Positions 1 to 7,051 of a stretch of DNA of 64,000 bases are shown here, one piece after another. How positions within the stretch are numbered: position 1 is the first letter of the stretch; the number at the start of each line of letters is the position of its first letter. The notes below the pieces were generated by a model. That model worked only from the letters and a program-made list of their open reading frames with translations. It searched no databases and was not told the origin of the DNA. This DNA comes from VRUE01 sp963701265 (GTDB taxonomy: Bacteria; Actinomycetota; Thermoleophilia; Solirubrobacterales; 70-9): NCBI GenBank assembly GCA_963701265.1, contig OY969581.1, positions 434,001 to 498,000 of the forward strand, given 5' to 3'. A program made the translations under genes and the position numbers.

Positions 1-538
1 CGACGACCAGCGAGGGGACGCCGCTGACGCCGCGCTCGGCGGCGGAATCCGTCGCCTCGCGCAGGGCGTTCTTGACGTGTTCGGTTTCCACCGCCTTGAG
101 CAGCGCCTTGGGATGCAGCTCGCAGCCGGCGGCGGCGATCAGGACGTTGTCGGGCTCGCTGAGGTCGCGCCCGGCGACGAAGGCCTGGCGGAAGGCGGCG
201 AGGGCGAAGGAGACGGTGCGCCCGGTCTGCTTGGCGAAGGTCGCGGCCCGCATCGCCATCAGCATGTTGCCGGGCCACGGCTCGGGCCAGACCAGCGGCG
301 GCAGCCCGTACTCGGCGGCGCGCCGTTCCACCTCCGCAATCCCCGCCCCACGCTCAGCGCCATTACCCCAGGAGTCCCGGTTGAAGTGCCGGAACAGCCC
401 GCCGAGCAGGATCGGCTGCCACTCGGGCTGCTCCAGCCCCGCTTCGGTGAAGAGCGCACTGACCCGCTCCGCGGTCAGGTACGCGTAGGGCGAGCCGAGG
501 TCGAAATAGAAGGTCGCGCGGGGGGAGCGATCGGCCAT
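1..538 (-). CDS. DsbA-family / 2-hydroxychromene-2-carboxylate isomerase-like protein (3' end outside window)
   Basis: About 179 codons are visible from the ATG at 538; the C-terminus runs off the left edge. The N-terminus reads as a thioredoxin-fold strand followed by FDLGSPYAYL. This is the form seen in HCCA isomerases and related DsbA-family proteins, where a Ser replaces the first Cys of the CxxC motif. Near the edge the segment GVSGVPSLVV carries the cis-proline loop of the fold. The family is about 200 residues, so only the last few dozen are missing. The protein is probably a cytoplasmic glutathione- or thiol-dependent isomerase or oxidoreductase. The substrate cannot be told. It is divergent from the toxin-antitoxin pair that follows. 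Confidence 0.75.
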   Translation of the reverse strand, partial: MADRSPRATFYFDLGSPYAYLTAERVSALFTEAGLEQPEWQPILLGGLFRHFNRDSWGNGAERGAGIAEVERRAAEYGLPPLVWPEPWPGNMLMAMRAATFAKQTGRTVSFALAAFRQAFVAGRDLSEPDNVLIAAAGCELHPKALLKAVETEHVKNALREATDSAAERGVSGVPSLVV

Positions 539-585
539 GGAAAGACCTTATGCGCAGGTGCACCGGCCGCTGCGTGAGGAGTCTC

Positions 586-867
586 ATGGTAATTTCAATG
601 CTCATGAAGAAGCGCATGAAAATAAGCAAGGGGGGTCAAGTCTCGATTCCGGCGCCGATCCGCAAGCGTTGGGGGACGACGACCGTGACGCTCGAGGATC
701 AGGGAGACAAGCTCGTCCTCAAGCCCGCTCCCGACGACCCGATCGAGGCGGCCGCAGGGGCTTTGGCGGAGGAGTTCGGCCACATCGACTTGGTCGAGCT
801 TCGGCGGATCGCGCGCGAGGACGACCGCATCGCAATGGAAAGGCGCGAACGCCGGGAATTCCCGTGA
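586..867 (+). CDS. AbrB/SpoVT-type antitoxin (VapB-like)
   Basis: The product is a 93-residue protein whose first half (KISKGGQVSIPAPIRKRW) is a swapped-hairpin AbrB DNA-binding domain. Its C-terminal half is acidic and probably wraps around the toxin. The ATG at 586 is preferred because GAGGAG lies 4-5 bases upstream; in-frame ATGs at 550, 598, 604 and 616 are alternatives. The stop overlaps the GTG of the PIN toxin (GTGA), a common toxin-antitoxin coupling. The protein most likely neutralises that toxin and represses its own promoter. Family and pairing are clear; the exact start is less so. Confidence 0.82.
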   Translation: MVISMLMKKRMKISKGGQVSIPAPIRKRWGTTTVTLEDQGDKLVLKPAPDDPIEAAAGALAEEFGHIDLVELRRIAREDDRIAMERRERREFP

Positions 868-1280
868 CTCTCCTCGATGCCTACGCGCTGATCGCATTCG
901 TGGTCGGCGGACCCGCACAGGACAAGGTCAAGGCGATCCTGCGGGAAGGAAGGACCGCGGTGGCCACAGCCAACCTTGTCGAGGTCTTCGACGTCGCCGA
1001 GCGCGTCCATGGCATGCCGGTCTCGCGGGCCTCGGAAGCAATCGAGGACCTCTTTGCGACATCGCTTTCCGTTGTCCCGCTCGATGAGCACCTGGCCCGT
1101 CGCGCGGGTGAACTGCGCGTTGAGCACTACCATCGGTCGCGTAGTCCACTGTCGCTTGCCGACGTCATCCTGATCGCTTCGGCAGGGACCGGCGACCGTA
1201 TTGCGACCGCCGACCCAGACGTCCTCTCAACCGCAGAAGGGCTGGAGATCGAGACGGTCGAGCTACCGGGCCAGGGCTAG
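864..1280 (+). CDS. PIN-domain ribonuclease toxin (VapC-like)
   Basis: The product has 138 residues and starts at GTG 864 inside the antitoxin stop. The acidic PIN residues are visible: Asp in LLDAYALI, Glu in ANLVEVFD, Asp in LSLADVILIA and Asp in TADPDV. They would bind Mg2+/Mn2+ in the RNase site. VapC toxins cleave tRNA or rRNA when the antitoxin is degraded. The gene ends 16 bases from the convergent lpdA. It appears intact. The RNA target cannot be predicted from sequence. Confidence 0.87.
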   Translation: MTLLDAYALIAFVVGGPAQDKVKAILREGRTAVATANLVEVFDVAERVHGMPVSRASEAIEDLFATSLSVVPLDEHLARRAGELRVEHYHRSRSPLSLADVILIASAGTGDRIATADPDVLSTAEGLEIETVELPGQG

Positions 1281-1296
1281 TTCGACGAGGCGAAGC

Positions 1297-2664
1297 TCAG
1301 GCGTGGATGGCCCAGCCATCGACCGCCCGTGCCGCGTCGAGGATCGCCTCGGAAATCGTCGGGTGGGGGTGGACGATCTGGGCCAGCTCTTGGTAGCCGC
1401 CCTCCAGCGCCATCGTCGCCACCAGCTCGGCGATCATGTCGCAGGCGCGGTTGCCGACGATGTGGGCGCCGAGCAGCTCGCCGTACTTGGAGTCGACGAC
1501 GAGCTTGACCAAGCCGTCCTTGTCGTCGTAGACGGTGGCGCCGCCGACGCCGCCGAGCTTCTGCTTGCCGACCTTGACGTCGTGCCCGGCCTCCTTAGCC
1601 GCCGCCTCGGTTAGGCCGACGCTGGCGACCTGCGGGTGGCAGAAGGTTGCCCCGGCGACGAGGTTTTGATCGACCGGGTGGGCCGGCTCGCCGGCCGCGT
1701 GCTCGGCCGCGACGACGCCCTCCTCGGAGGCCTTGTGAGCGAGCGCCTTGGCGTTGACCAGGTCACCGATCGCGTAGACCTTGGGATTCGAAGTGCGGTT
1801 GTACTCGTCGACCTTGACCTTGCCCTTGTCGGTCAACTCGACCCCGGCGCCCTCGAGGCCGAGTCCCTCGACGTCGGGGGCGCGGCCGCCGGCGATGCAG
1901 AGGTAGTCGACCTCGATCTTCTCCTCGCCGTAGCTGAGCTTGACCGAGCGCTCGCTCGCCTCGACGTCGGAAACCGGCGTGCCGGTGGAGATCGTCACGT
2001 TCTGCTTCTTGAAGGCGCGCTCGACCACGCGGGCCATGTCCTTGTCCTCGGCGGGGAGGATCTGGTCGAGCATCTCGATCAGCACCACCTCGGTGCCGAA
2101 GCGGCCGTAGGCGGAAGCGATCTCGCAGCCGGAGGCGCCGGCGCCGGCGACGGCGATCTTCTGCGGCTGCTCGGGCAGGGACCAGGCGCCCCAGGTGTCG
2201 ACGACGCGACCGCCGAACTCGACCCCGGGGATCGGCAGCGCGACCGAGCCGGTGGCGAGCACGACCGTGCCCGCCTCGTAGACCTCGTCGCCGACCTTGA
2301 CGTTGCCCTCGGGGGTGAGCGAGCCCTCGCCCTCGATCAGCGCGATCTTGTTCTTGTCCCAGAGCATCTTCACCCCGCTGGAGAGCGACTCCGAGACCGA
2401 GGCACGGCGCTTGCCCAGCGCCTCCCAGTCGATCGAGACGTCCTTGGCGACGACGCCGAGCTCGGCCCCCTCTCGCGCCTGCTCGTAGATCTCCGCCGTG
2501 CGCAGCACGGTCTTGGCCGGGATGCAGGCGTAGTTGAGGCAGCGACCGCCGGCCTTGTCGCGCTCGACAACCGCGGTTTTCTTGCCCAGCTGGGCGGCAC
2601 GGATCGCGGCCACATAGCCGCCCGGGCCCCCGCCGATGACGATCACGTCGTAGGAATCTGCCAC
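1297..2664 (-). CDS. lpdA: dihydrolipoyl dehydrogenase
   Basis: This 455-residue flavoprotein reoxidises lipoamide in 2-oxoacid dehydrogenase or glycine cleavage complexes. Visible features are the N-terminal FAD-binding GGGPGG (11-16), the redox disulfide C42-x4-C47 in GRCLNYACIPAK, a second Rossmann motif GAGASG near 175 for NAD, and the C-terminal catalytic His-Glu in HPHPTISE (about 434 and 439). Length and motif order fit E3 enzymes better than mercuric or glutathione reductases. No E1 or E2 gene is nearby, so the complex it serves is unknown. A perfect 22-bp-arm palindrome lies 22 bases upstream of its ATG. Confidence 0.93.
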   Translation of the reverse strand: MADSYDVIVIGGGPGGYVAAIRAAQLGKKTAVVERDKAGGRCLNYACIPAKTVLRTAEIYEQAREGAELGVVAKDVSIDWEALGKRRASVSESLSSGVKMLWDKNKIALIEGEGSLTPEGNVKVGDEVYEAGTVVLATGSVALPIPGVEFGGRVVDTWGAWSLPEQPQKIAVAGAGASGCEIASAYGRFGTEVVLIEMLDQILPAEDKDMARVVERAFKKQNVTISTGTPVSDVEASERSVKLSYGEEKIEVDYLCIAGGRAPDVEGLGLEGAGVELTDKGKVKVDEYNRTSNPKVYAIGDLVNAKALAHKASEEGVVAAEHAAGEPAHPVDQNLVAGATFCHPQVASVGLTEAAAKEAGHDVKVGKQKLGGVGGATVYDDKDGLVKLVVDSKYGELLGAHIVGNRACDMIAELVATMALEGGYQELAQIVHPHPTISEAILDAARAVDGWAIHA

Positions 2665-2685
2665 TGCACCTCAGCCTATAGAAGT

Positions 2686-2734
2686 GTTCCGGTGCGCTTT
2701 ATGTGGCCCACGGCCACATAAAGCGCACCGGAAC
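2686..2734. repeat. palindromic repeat element, copy A
   Basis: Perfect inverted repeat with 22-base arms (2686-2707 and 2713-2734) around a 5-base spacer. It lies between lpdA and the small membrane protein gene. The arm core GTGCGCTTTATG also occurs in the copies near 49.8 and 61.4 kb. Read in the frame beginning TTC CGG TGC, the element has no stop and gives FRCALCGPRPHKAHRN on the plus strand and FRCALCGRGPHKAHRN on the minus strand. It could also act as a terminator for the membrane-protein gene. Confidence 0.9.
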
Positions 2735-2739
2735 GATGT

Positions 2740-3237
2740 TCACTCTCTGGTCGGCATCTGGATCCGCGCCATCGCCTTGACCATGAAGTAGAAGAAGGTG
2801 CCGGCGACGGCCAGCAGGGCGAGCGTGGCGAGAACCTGGGTGACGGTCGCCGCCTGCAGGGCGAGGCCGTAGACGGCGCTGAAGATGAGGAAGACGAGGA
2901 CCAGCTGGAAGCCGAGCACGGCCCAGTAGCGGGCGCGCCACATCCCCCAGGCCATCAGTCCCATCAGCAGGGCCGGCGCCAGCACCTGGATAAAGCGCGG
3001 TTTCTCGCCGTTGACCTCGGTGCCGACGAGGTAGCTGACGATGATCGAGAGCGCGACCAGGGCGGAGACGAGGGCCCCGATCGTCACCACCCGCGGCCGC
3101 TCGCCCTCGGCCAGCGGGTCGAGCGCTTCGCGGGCCTCCTGGTTGCGTTCCTCGGCGCGGGCGTAGCCGCGCTCCATCCGCTCGCGCGGTGTCGGGGAGG
3201 CGCCGCGCTGCTTGCGTTTGCGCGGTTGCTCAGCCAC
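2740..3237 (-). CDS. small four-helix membrane protein, unknown function
   Basis: The product has 165 residues from the GTG at 3237, which overlaps the thiE stop by 8 bases (GTGGCTGA). An upstream ATG at 3309 would give 189 residues, but it lies well inside thiE. The first 48 residues are charged and rich in Arg and Glu. About four hydrophobic segments follow, near 50-70, 83-98, 103-125 and 130-152. I do not recognise the family. Translational coupling to thiE suggests co-expression, but nothing ties it to thiamine chemically. Confidence 0.72.
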   Translation of the reverse strand: MAEQPRKRKQRGASPTPRERMERGYARAEERNQEAREALDPLAEGERPRVVTIGALVSALVALSIIVSYLVGTEVNGEKPRFIQVLAPALLMGLMAWGMWRARYWAVLGFQLVLVFLIFSAVYGLALQAATVTQVLATLALLAVAGTFFYFMVKAMARIQMPTRE

Positions 3238-3916
3238 CGGGAGCGGTCTCCCCGGTGGCGGCGAAGGCGCCGCGCAGAGCTTCGGCGGCCGCGGCGGGGT
3301 CGGCGGCATCGCGGATCGCCCGCACGACGCAGAGCCGCCGCGCGCCGGCCTCGACCACCGCGGCCGCGTTTGAGGAGTCGATGCCGCCGATCGCGAAGAA
3401 GGGATGCGGCGCGGCGCTGGCTGCGTGGGAGATCAATCCGAGGCCGACCGCGGGTCGCCCCTGCTTCGTCGGCGTCTCCCAGATCGGGCCGACGCTGATG
3501 TAGTCAACGGGCGCCTGGGCGGACGCGGCGATCTGCTCCTCGGAGTGGGTCGAGAGCCCGATGATCGCGTCGGGGCCGAGCAGCGCCCGCGCCTCCGTGG
3601 CCGCCAGATCGTCCTGGCCAACATGGACCCCATCGGCGTCGCAAGAGCGCGCCAGGTCGGGATCGTCATTGACGATGAAGAGGGCGCTGTAGGTGTCGCA
3701 GAGGCGGCGGAAGGTCTGCGCGGCGAGCTCGATCTCCCGGCGCGGCAGTGACTTCTCGCGCAGCTGCACGATGTTGACGCCGCCACGCAGGGCGGCTGCC
3801 AGCAGGGGCTCGGGATCCTCGCCATTGGGGCGCGCCTCGATGCAGAGATAGAGCCGCGCCGTGCGCAGTCGCTCGCGGCGCAACGGTCCCTCGGCCTCGG
3901 GTGGTGCCAGGTTCAC
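3230..3916 (-). CDS. thiE: thiamine-phosphate synthase
   Basis: This 228-residue TIM-barrel enzyme joins HMP-pyrophosphate to the thiazole phosphate to make thiamine monophosphate. Family signatures are QLREKSLP (substrate phosphate/Mg region), NDDPDLA, DGVHVGQDDL, GLSTHS, YISVGPIWETPTK and FAIGGI, all in the right order. It is divergent from thiO and fused thiSG, which make the thiazole half. The TPP riboswitch in the intergenic region points toward thiO, so thiE is probably not under it. Three 18-bp tandem repeats lie 16-69 bases upstream of its start and may be its control region. Confidence 0.95.
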   Translation of the reverse strand: MNLAPPEAEGPLRRERLRTARLYLCIEARPNGEDPEPLLAAALRGGVNIVQLREKSLPRREIELAAQTFRRLCDTYSALFIVNDDPDLARSCDADGVHVGQDDLAATEARALLGPDAIIGLSTHSEEQIAASAQAPVDYISVGPIWETPTKQGRPAVGLGLISHAASAAPHPFFAIGGIDSSNAAAVVEAGARRLCVVRAIRDAADPAAAAEALRGAFAATGETAPGG

Positions 3917-3931
3917 CGACTGATTATCGCT

Positions 3932-3985
3932 GTACAGGCGATTTTGTTAGTACAGCGGATTTTGTGAGTACAGCGAGAATTGTGA
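3932..3985. repeat. three tandem 18-bp repeats in the thiE-thiO intergenic region
   Basis: Units at 3932-3949, 3950-3967 and 3968-3985 share the pattern GTACAGCGGATTTTGTGA with a few substitutions. A fourth, decayed unit may begin at 3986. The unit is AT-richer than the surroundings and spans almost two helical turns. It lies between the divergent starts, before the riboswitch, and is suited to repeated protein binding. The function is inference. Confidence 0.85.
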
Positions 3986-4011
3986 GTTCGACGGGTAGCA
4001 TCGGAGAAGTA

Positions 4012-4094
4012 AACGGGAGCCCACGAGGCTGAGAGGGTGGCAACGAGGCCACCGACCGTCTGGACCTGATCCGGGTAATGCCGGCGGAGGCAAG
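4012..4094 (+). promoter_or_regulatory. TPP riboswitch (THI element)
   Basis: The segment has the conserved order of a THI box: GGGAGCC at 4015, then ACGAGGCTGAGAGGG (4023-4037), a variable stem, GACCGTCTGGACCTGATC, and the closing GGGTAATGCCGGCGGAGG. This is the thiamine pyrophosphate aptamer. The final GGCGGAGG also holds the Shine-Dalgarno sequence for thiO, whose TTG start is at 4097. Ligand binding would therefore be expected to block ribosome access directly, as in other translational TPP switches. No separate terminator hairpin follows. Confidence 0.95.
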
Positions 4095-4096
4095 GC

Positions 4097-5245
4097 TTGA
4101 GCGATAGAGGCAGCTATGACGTAGTGATCGTTGGCGGCGGAGTGATCGGCCTCTGCTGCGCCTGGCGGCTTGCCCGGAGCGGTGCGAAGCCCGTGGTGCT
4201 CGATCGCGCCGAGCCACCTGCAGGCGCCACGCGCGTCGCCGCCGGGATGCTGGCGCCGATTGGTGAGCTCGCTTTCGGCGAGCCCGAGTTGTTGCGGATG
4301 ACGATTGCCGCGGCCGAGCTCTACCCCGACTTCGTCGCCGAGCTGGAGGCCGCGGCCGAGCTCAGCACCGGCTACGCCCGCCACGGCGCCCTGCACATCG
4401 CCCTCGATCGCGACGAGGCTTCCGAGCTGCGCCGCGTGCACGACCTGCAGCGCTCGCTGGGCCTCGGCGCCGAGTGGTTGCCGCCGCGCCGTTGCCGCGA
4501 GCTGGAGCCGGGCCTCACCCCGTCCTTCAACGGCGGGGTCCACGCGCCCGATGAGGCCGCAGTCGACCCACGGCGGATGACCGCGGCCCTGCTCACGGCC
4601 CTCGCCGGCGCCGGCGTCGAGGTGCGCAGCGGCACCGACGTGGTCGCGCCGGTGTTGGCCGGCGAGCGCCTGGAAGGAGTGCGCACGGGCTCCGGCGAGG
4701 AGCTGTTGGCTAGCCATGTCATCCTCGCCACTGGCGCCTGGGCCGGCGCCGAAGGCTGGTTGCCGGAGGGGGCCCGACCCCCGGTGCGCCCGGTCAAAGG
4801 CGAGATCCTCGAGTTGCGCTCGCCGGACGGACAGCCGCCCTGCGAGCGGATCGTCGCCTCCGAGCGGGTCTACCTGGTGCCGCGCCCCGACGGCCGCTTG
4901 ATCGTCGGCGCGACGACCGCGGAGCGCGGCTTCGACGCGACGGTCACCGCCGGCGGGGTCCACGAGCTCCTGCGCGAGGCCTACCGCCTGCTGCCCGACG
5001 TGGCCGAGATGGAGCTGGTCGAGTCGATGGCCGGGCTGCGACCGGGCACGCCCGACAATCTGCCGCTGATCGGTCCCGGTGCGCTCGACGGGCTCGTCCT
5101 CGCCTGCGGGCATTACCGCAACGGCATCCTGCTGGCGCCGCTGACGGGCGAAGCCGTGGCCGACTTGATCGCAACGGGCGAGCTGCCGGACTCGGTCGCC
5201 CCCGCCAACCCGGAGCGCCTCGCCGGTGTGGGAGTGGGGAGATGA
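4097..5245 (+). CDS. thiO: glycine oxidase ThiO
   Basis: This 382-residue FAD enzyme of the DAAO fold oxidises glycine to the imine needed for thiazole formation. The FAD motif GGGVIGLCCAW begins at residue 13, GATRVAAGMLAP follows, and the C-terminal GHYRNGILLAP segment is typical of ThiO. The TTG start is preferred because GGAGG lies 7 bases upstream inside the riboswitch and the Rossmann strand begins at once. The stop overlaps the next ATG (ATGA), so translation is coupled to thiSG. It uses O2 and is probably cytoplasmic. Confidence 0.93.
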   Translation: MSDRGSYDVVIVGGGVIGLCCAWRLARSGAKPVVLDRAEPPAGATRVAAGMLAPIGELAFGEPELLRMTIAAAELYPDFVAELEAAAELSTGYARHGALHIALDRDEASELRRVHDLQRSLGLGAEWLPPRRCRELEPGLTPSFNGGVHAPDEAAVDPRRMTAALLTALAGAGVEVRSGTDVVAPVLAGERLEGVRTGSGEELLASHVILATGAWAGAEGWLPEGARPPVRPVKGEILELRSPDGQPPCERIVASERVYLVPRPDGRLIVGATTAERGFDATVTAGGVHELLREAYRLLPDVAEMELVESMAGLRPGTPDNLPLIGPGALDGLVLACGHYRNGILLAPLTGEAVADLIATGELPDSVAPANPERLAGVGVGR

Positions 5246-6213
5246 GGATCGAGCTCAACGGCCAGGCGCACGAGCTGGCCACCGACGCCACGCTCGCCGA
5301 CGCCGTGCGCGCCGCCGGTGCGGCGGATGCCCGCGGAGTCGCCGTCGCCCTCGACGGCGAGGTCGCTCCCCGCGGGGAGTGGGTGCAGACGCCCTTGGCG
5401 GAGGGCAGCAAGGTCGAGGTGCTGGCGGCGATCCAGGGCGGTGCCGAGGGCTGGGAGCTGGCCGGCCGCGCCTGGAGCTCCCGCCTGATCGCCGGTACCG
5501 GTGGCTTTCGCTCGTTGGAGCAGATGGAGGCGGCGCTGGCCGCCTCCGGCGCCGAGATCGTCACCGTGGCGCTGCGCCGCATCGACCCCGACGCCAAGGG
5601 CTCGGTGCTTGACGTGCTCGACAAGCTCGGCCTCGTCGCCCTCCCCAACACCGCCGGTTGCTACACGGCCCGCGACGCGGTCCGCACCGCCCAGCTCGCC
5701 CGCGAGGCCTTCGAGACCGACTGGATCAAGCTCGAGGTGATCGGCGACGACCGCACCCTCTTTCCCGACGCGGTCGAGCTGCTCGACGCCGCCGAGACCC
5801 TGGTCGGCGAGGGCTTCACCGTCCTCCCCTACACCAACGACGACCCGATCCTCGCCCGTCGCCTCGAGGAGGCCGGCTGCGCCGCGGTGATGCCGCTCGG
5901 CTCGCCGATCGGCTCCGGCGCCGGCATCCGCAACCCGTACAACATCGCGATCATCACCGAGCGTGCCGGCGTGCCGGTCATCCTCGACGCCGGCATCGGC
6001 ACCGCCTCCGACGCCGCTCTGGCGATGGAGCTGGGCTGCAGCGCGGTGATGGCCGCCAGCTCGATCTTCGGCGCCGCCGACCCGGTGGCGATGGCCACCG
6101 CCCTGCGGCTCGGCGTCGAGGCGGGTCACGAGGCCCGCGGCGCCGGCCGCATTCCCCGTCGCACCCACGCCGAGGCCTCCACCCCCGAGCAGGGCCTGCC
6201 CGAACTTTCCTGA
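5242..6213 (+). CDS. thiG: ThiS-ThiG fusion: sulfur carrier plus thiazole synthase
   Basis: Residues 1-67 form a complete ThiS ubiquitin-like carrier ending in Gly66-Gly67. Residues 68-323 are thiazole synthase ThiG with the Schiff-base lysine K163 in DWIKLEVIGD, the PNTAGC loop near 135 and the phosphate loops MPLGSPIGSG and DAGIGTASDAA. ThiG makes thiazole phosphate from deoxyxylulose-5-phosphate, dehydroglycine and ThiS thiocarboxylate. In separate proteins the ThiS GG must be a free C-terminus; here it is followed directly by ThiG. Either cleavage occurs or the fused carrier works otherwise. Fusions of this type are known in other bacteria. There is no thiF or thiH in the window. Confidence 0.94.
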   Translation: MRIELNGQAHELATDATLADAVRAAGAADARGVAVALDGEVAPRGEWVQTPLAEGSKVEVLAAIQGGAEGWELAGRAWSSRLIAGTGGFRSLEQMEAALAASGAEIVTVALRRIDPDAKGSVLDVLDKLGLVALPNTAGCYTARDAVRTAQLAREAFETDWIKLEVIGDDRTLFPDAVELLDAAETLVGEGFTVLPYTNDDPILARRLEEAGCAAVMPLGSPIGSGAGIRNPYNIAIITERAGVPVILDAGIGTASDAALAMELGCSAVMAASSIFGAADPVAMATALRLGVEAGHEARGAGRIPRRTHAEASTPEQGLPELS

Positions 6214-6257
6214 CCGCAGCCCCGCGTCACCGGCGCCCGATTACCATTGACCGCTGA

Positions 6258-6331
6258 GCCCCTGTAGCTCAGCTGGTTAGAGCGGCGGCCTTTTAAGCCG
6301 CGCGGCGCCGGTTCGAATCCGGTCGGGGGCA
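6258..6331 (+). tRNA. tRNA-Lys (UUU anticodon)
   Basis: A full cloverleaf is visible. The acceptor stem GCCCCTG pairs with CGGGGGC. The anticodon stem GCGGC/GCCGC encloses the loop CTTTTAA, giving anticodon TTT. The T arm GCCGG-TTCGAAT-CCGGT is regular and the discriminator is A. The CCA end is not encoded. The gene lies between thiSG and a LOG-family gene whose TTG codon begins two bases after the discriminator. Confidence 0.97.
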
Positions 6332-6333
6332 CT

Positions 6334-7044
6334 TTGGCGGGTCCGAACGGGAGCACGGGGGCGAGGCGCGACGAGCTGCTGCTCCGCACTCCCTGTGACG
6401 TCGAGGAGCAGGACGATCTGCGCCTCGGCCGCATCCACGACGAGATCGAGCGCGGCTTCGACGCCCTGCGCGACATCGACGACGGCGTCTCGATCTTCGG
6501 CTCGGCCCGGATCGGCGAGGGCCACCGCTGGTACGAGCTCTGCCGCGAGATCTCCGCCTGCCTGGTCGACCACGGCTTCTCGATCATCACCGGCGGCGGC
6601 CCGGGTCTGATGGAGGCGGCCAACCGCGGCGCCGCCGAGGCCGGCGGCCTCTCGGTTGGCCTCAACATCGAGTTGCCGCACGAGCAGCAGGCGAACCCCT
6701 ACATCAACCGCGCGCTCGAGTTCCACTACTTCTTCGCCCGCAAGCTGATGTTCGTCCGCTACGCCCGCGCTTTCGTGATCATGCCCGGCGGCTTCGGCAC
6801 CCTCGACGAGATGTTCGAGTGCCTGACCCTGATCCAGACCAACCGGATCCAGCACTTCCCAGCCATCCTCGTGGACTCAGCCCACTGGCGCCCCCTGCTC
6901 GACTGGATCGACCACAGCCTCGAGGACGACGGCATGATCGGCCCGGCCGACAAGGAGCTGCTGCTTGTCGCCGACACTGCGGAGGAAGTGTGCGACCACG
7001 TCCAGCGCGCGAGCTCGATGCAGAAGGAGCTGGCCGCGGGCTGA
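6334..7044 (+). CDS. LOG-family nucleoside 5'-monophosphate phosphoribohydrolase-like protein
   Basis: The product is 236 residues from TTG 6334. It contains GGGPGLMEAANRGA and PGGFGTLDE, the nucleotide-binding and catalytic motifs of LOG (TIGR00730) proteins. These release free bases from cytokinin-type or other nucleoside monophosphates. A charged stretch of about 45 residues precedes the Rossmann core. The TTG start lies two bases after the tRNA-Lys 3' end and its only Shine-Dalgarno-like G-run is inside the tRNA, so the start is uncertain. No ATG or GTG exists before the conserved core. The substrate is not determinable. Confidence 0.82.
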   Translation: MAGPNGSTGARRDELLLRTPCDVEEQDDLRLGRIHDEIERGFDALRDIDDGVSIFGSARIGEGHRWYELCREISACLVDHGFSIITGGGPGLMEAANRGAAEAGGLSVGLNIELPHEQQANPYINRALEFHYFFARKLMFVRYARAFVIMPGGFGTLDEMFECLTLIQTNRIQHFPAILVDSAHWRPLLDWIDHSLEDDGMIGPADKELLLVADTAEEVCDHVQRASSMQKELAAG

Positions 7045-7051
7045 CGGGAGC

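Noticed and set aside
3932..3985. Tandem repeats considered as a CRISPR fragment
   Set aside because: Units are 18 bases and directly adjacent with no spacers, and no cas gene is present.
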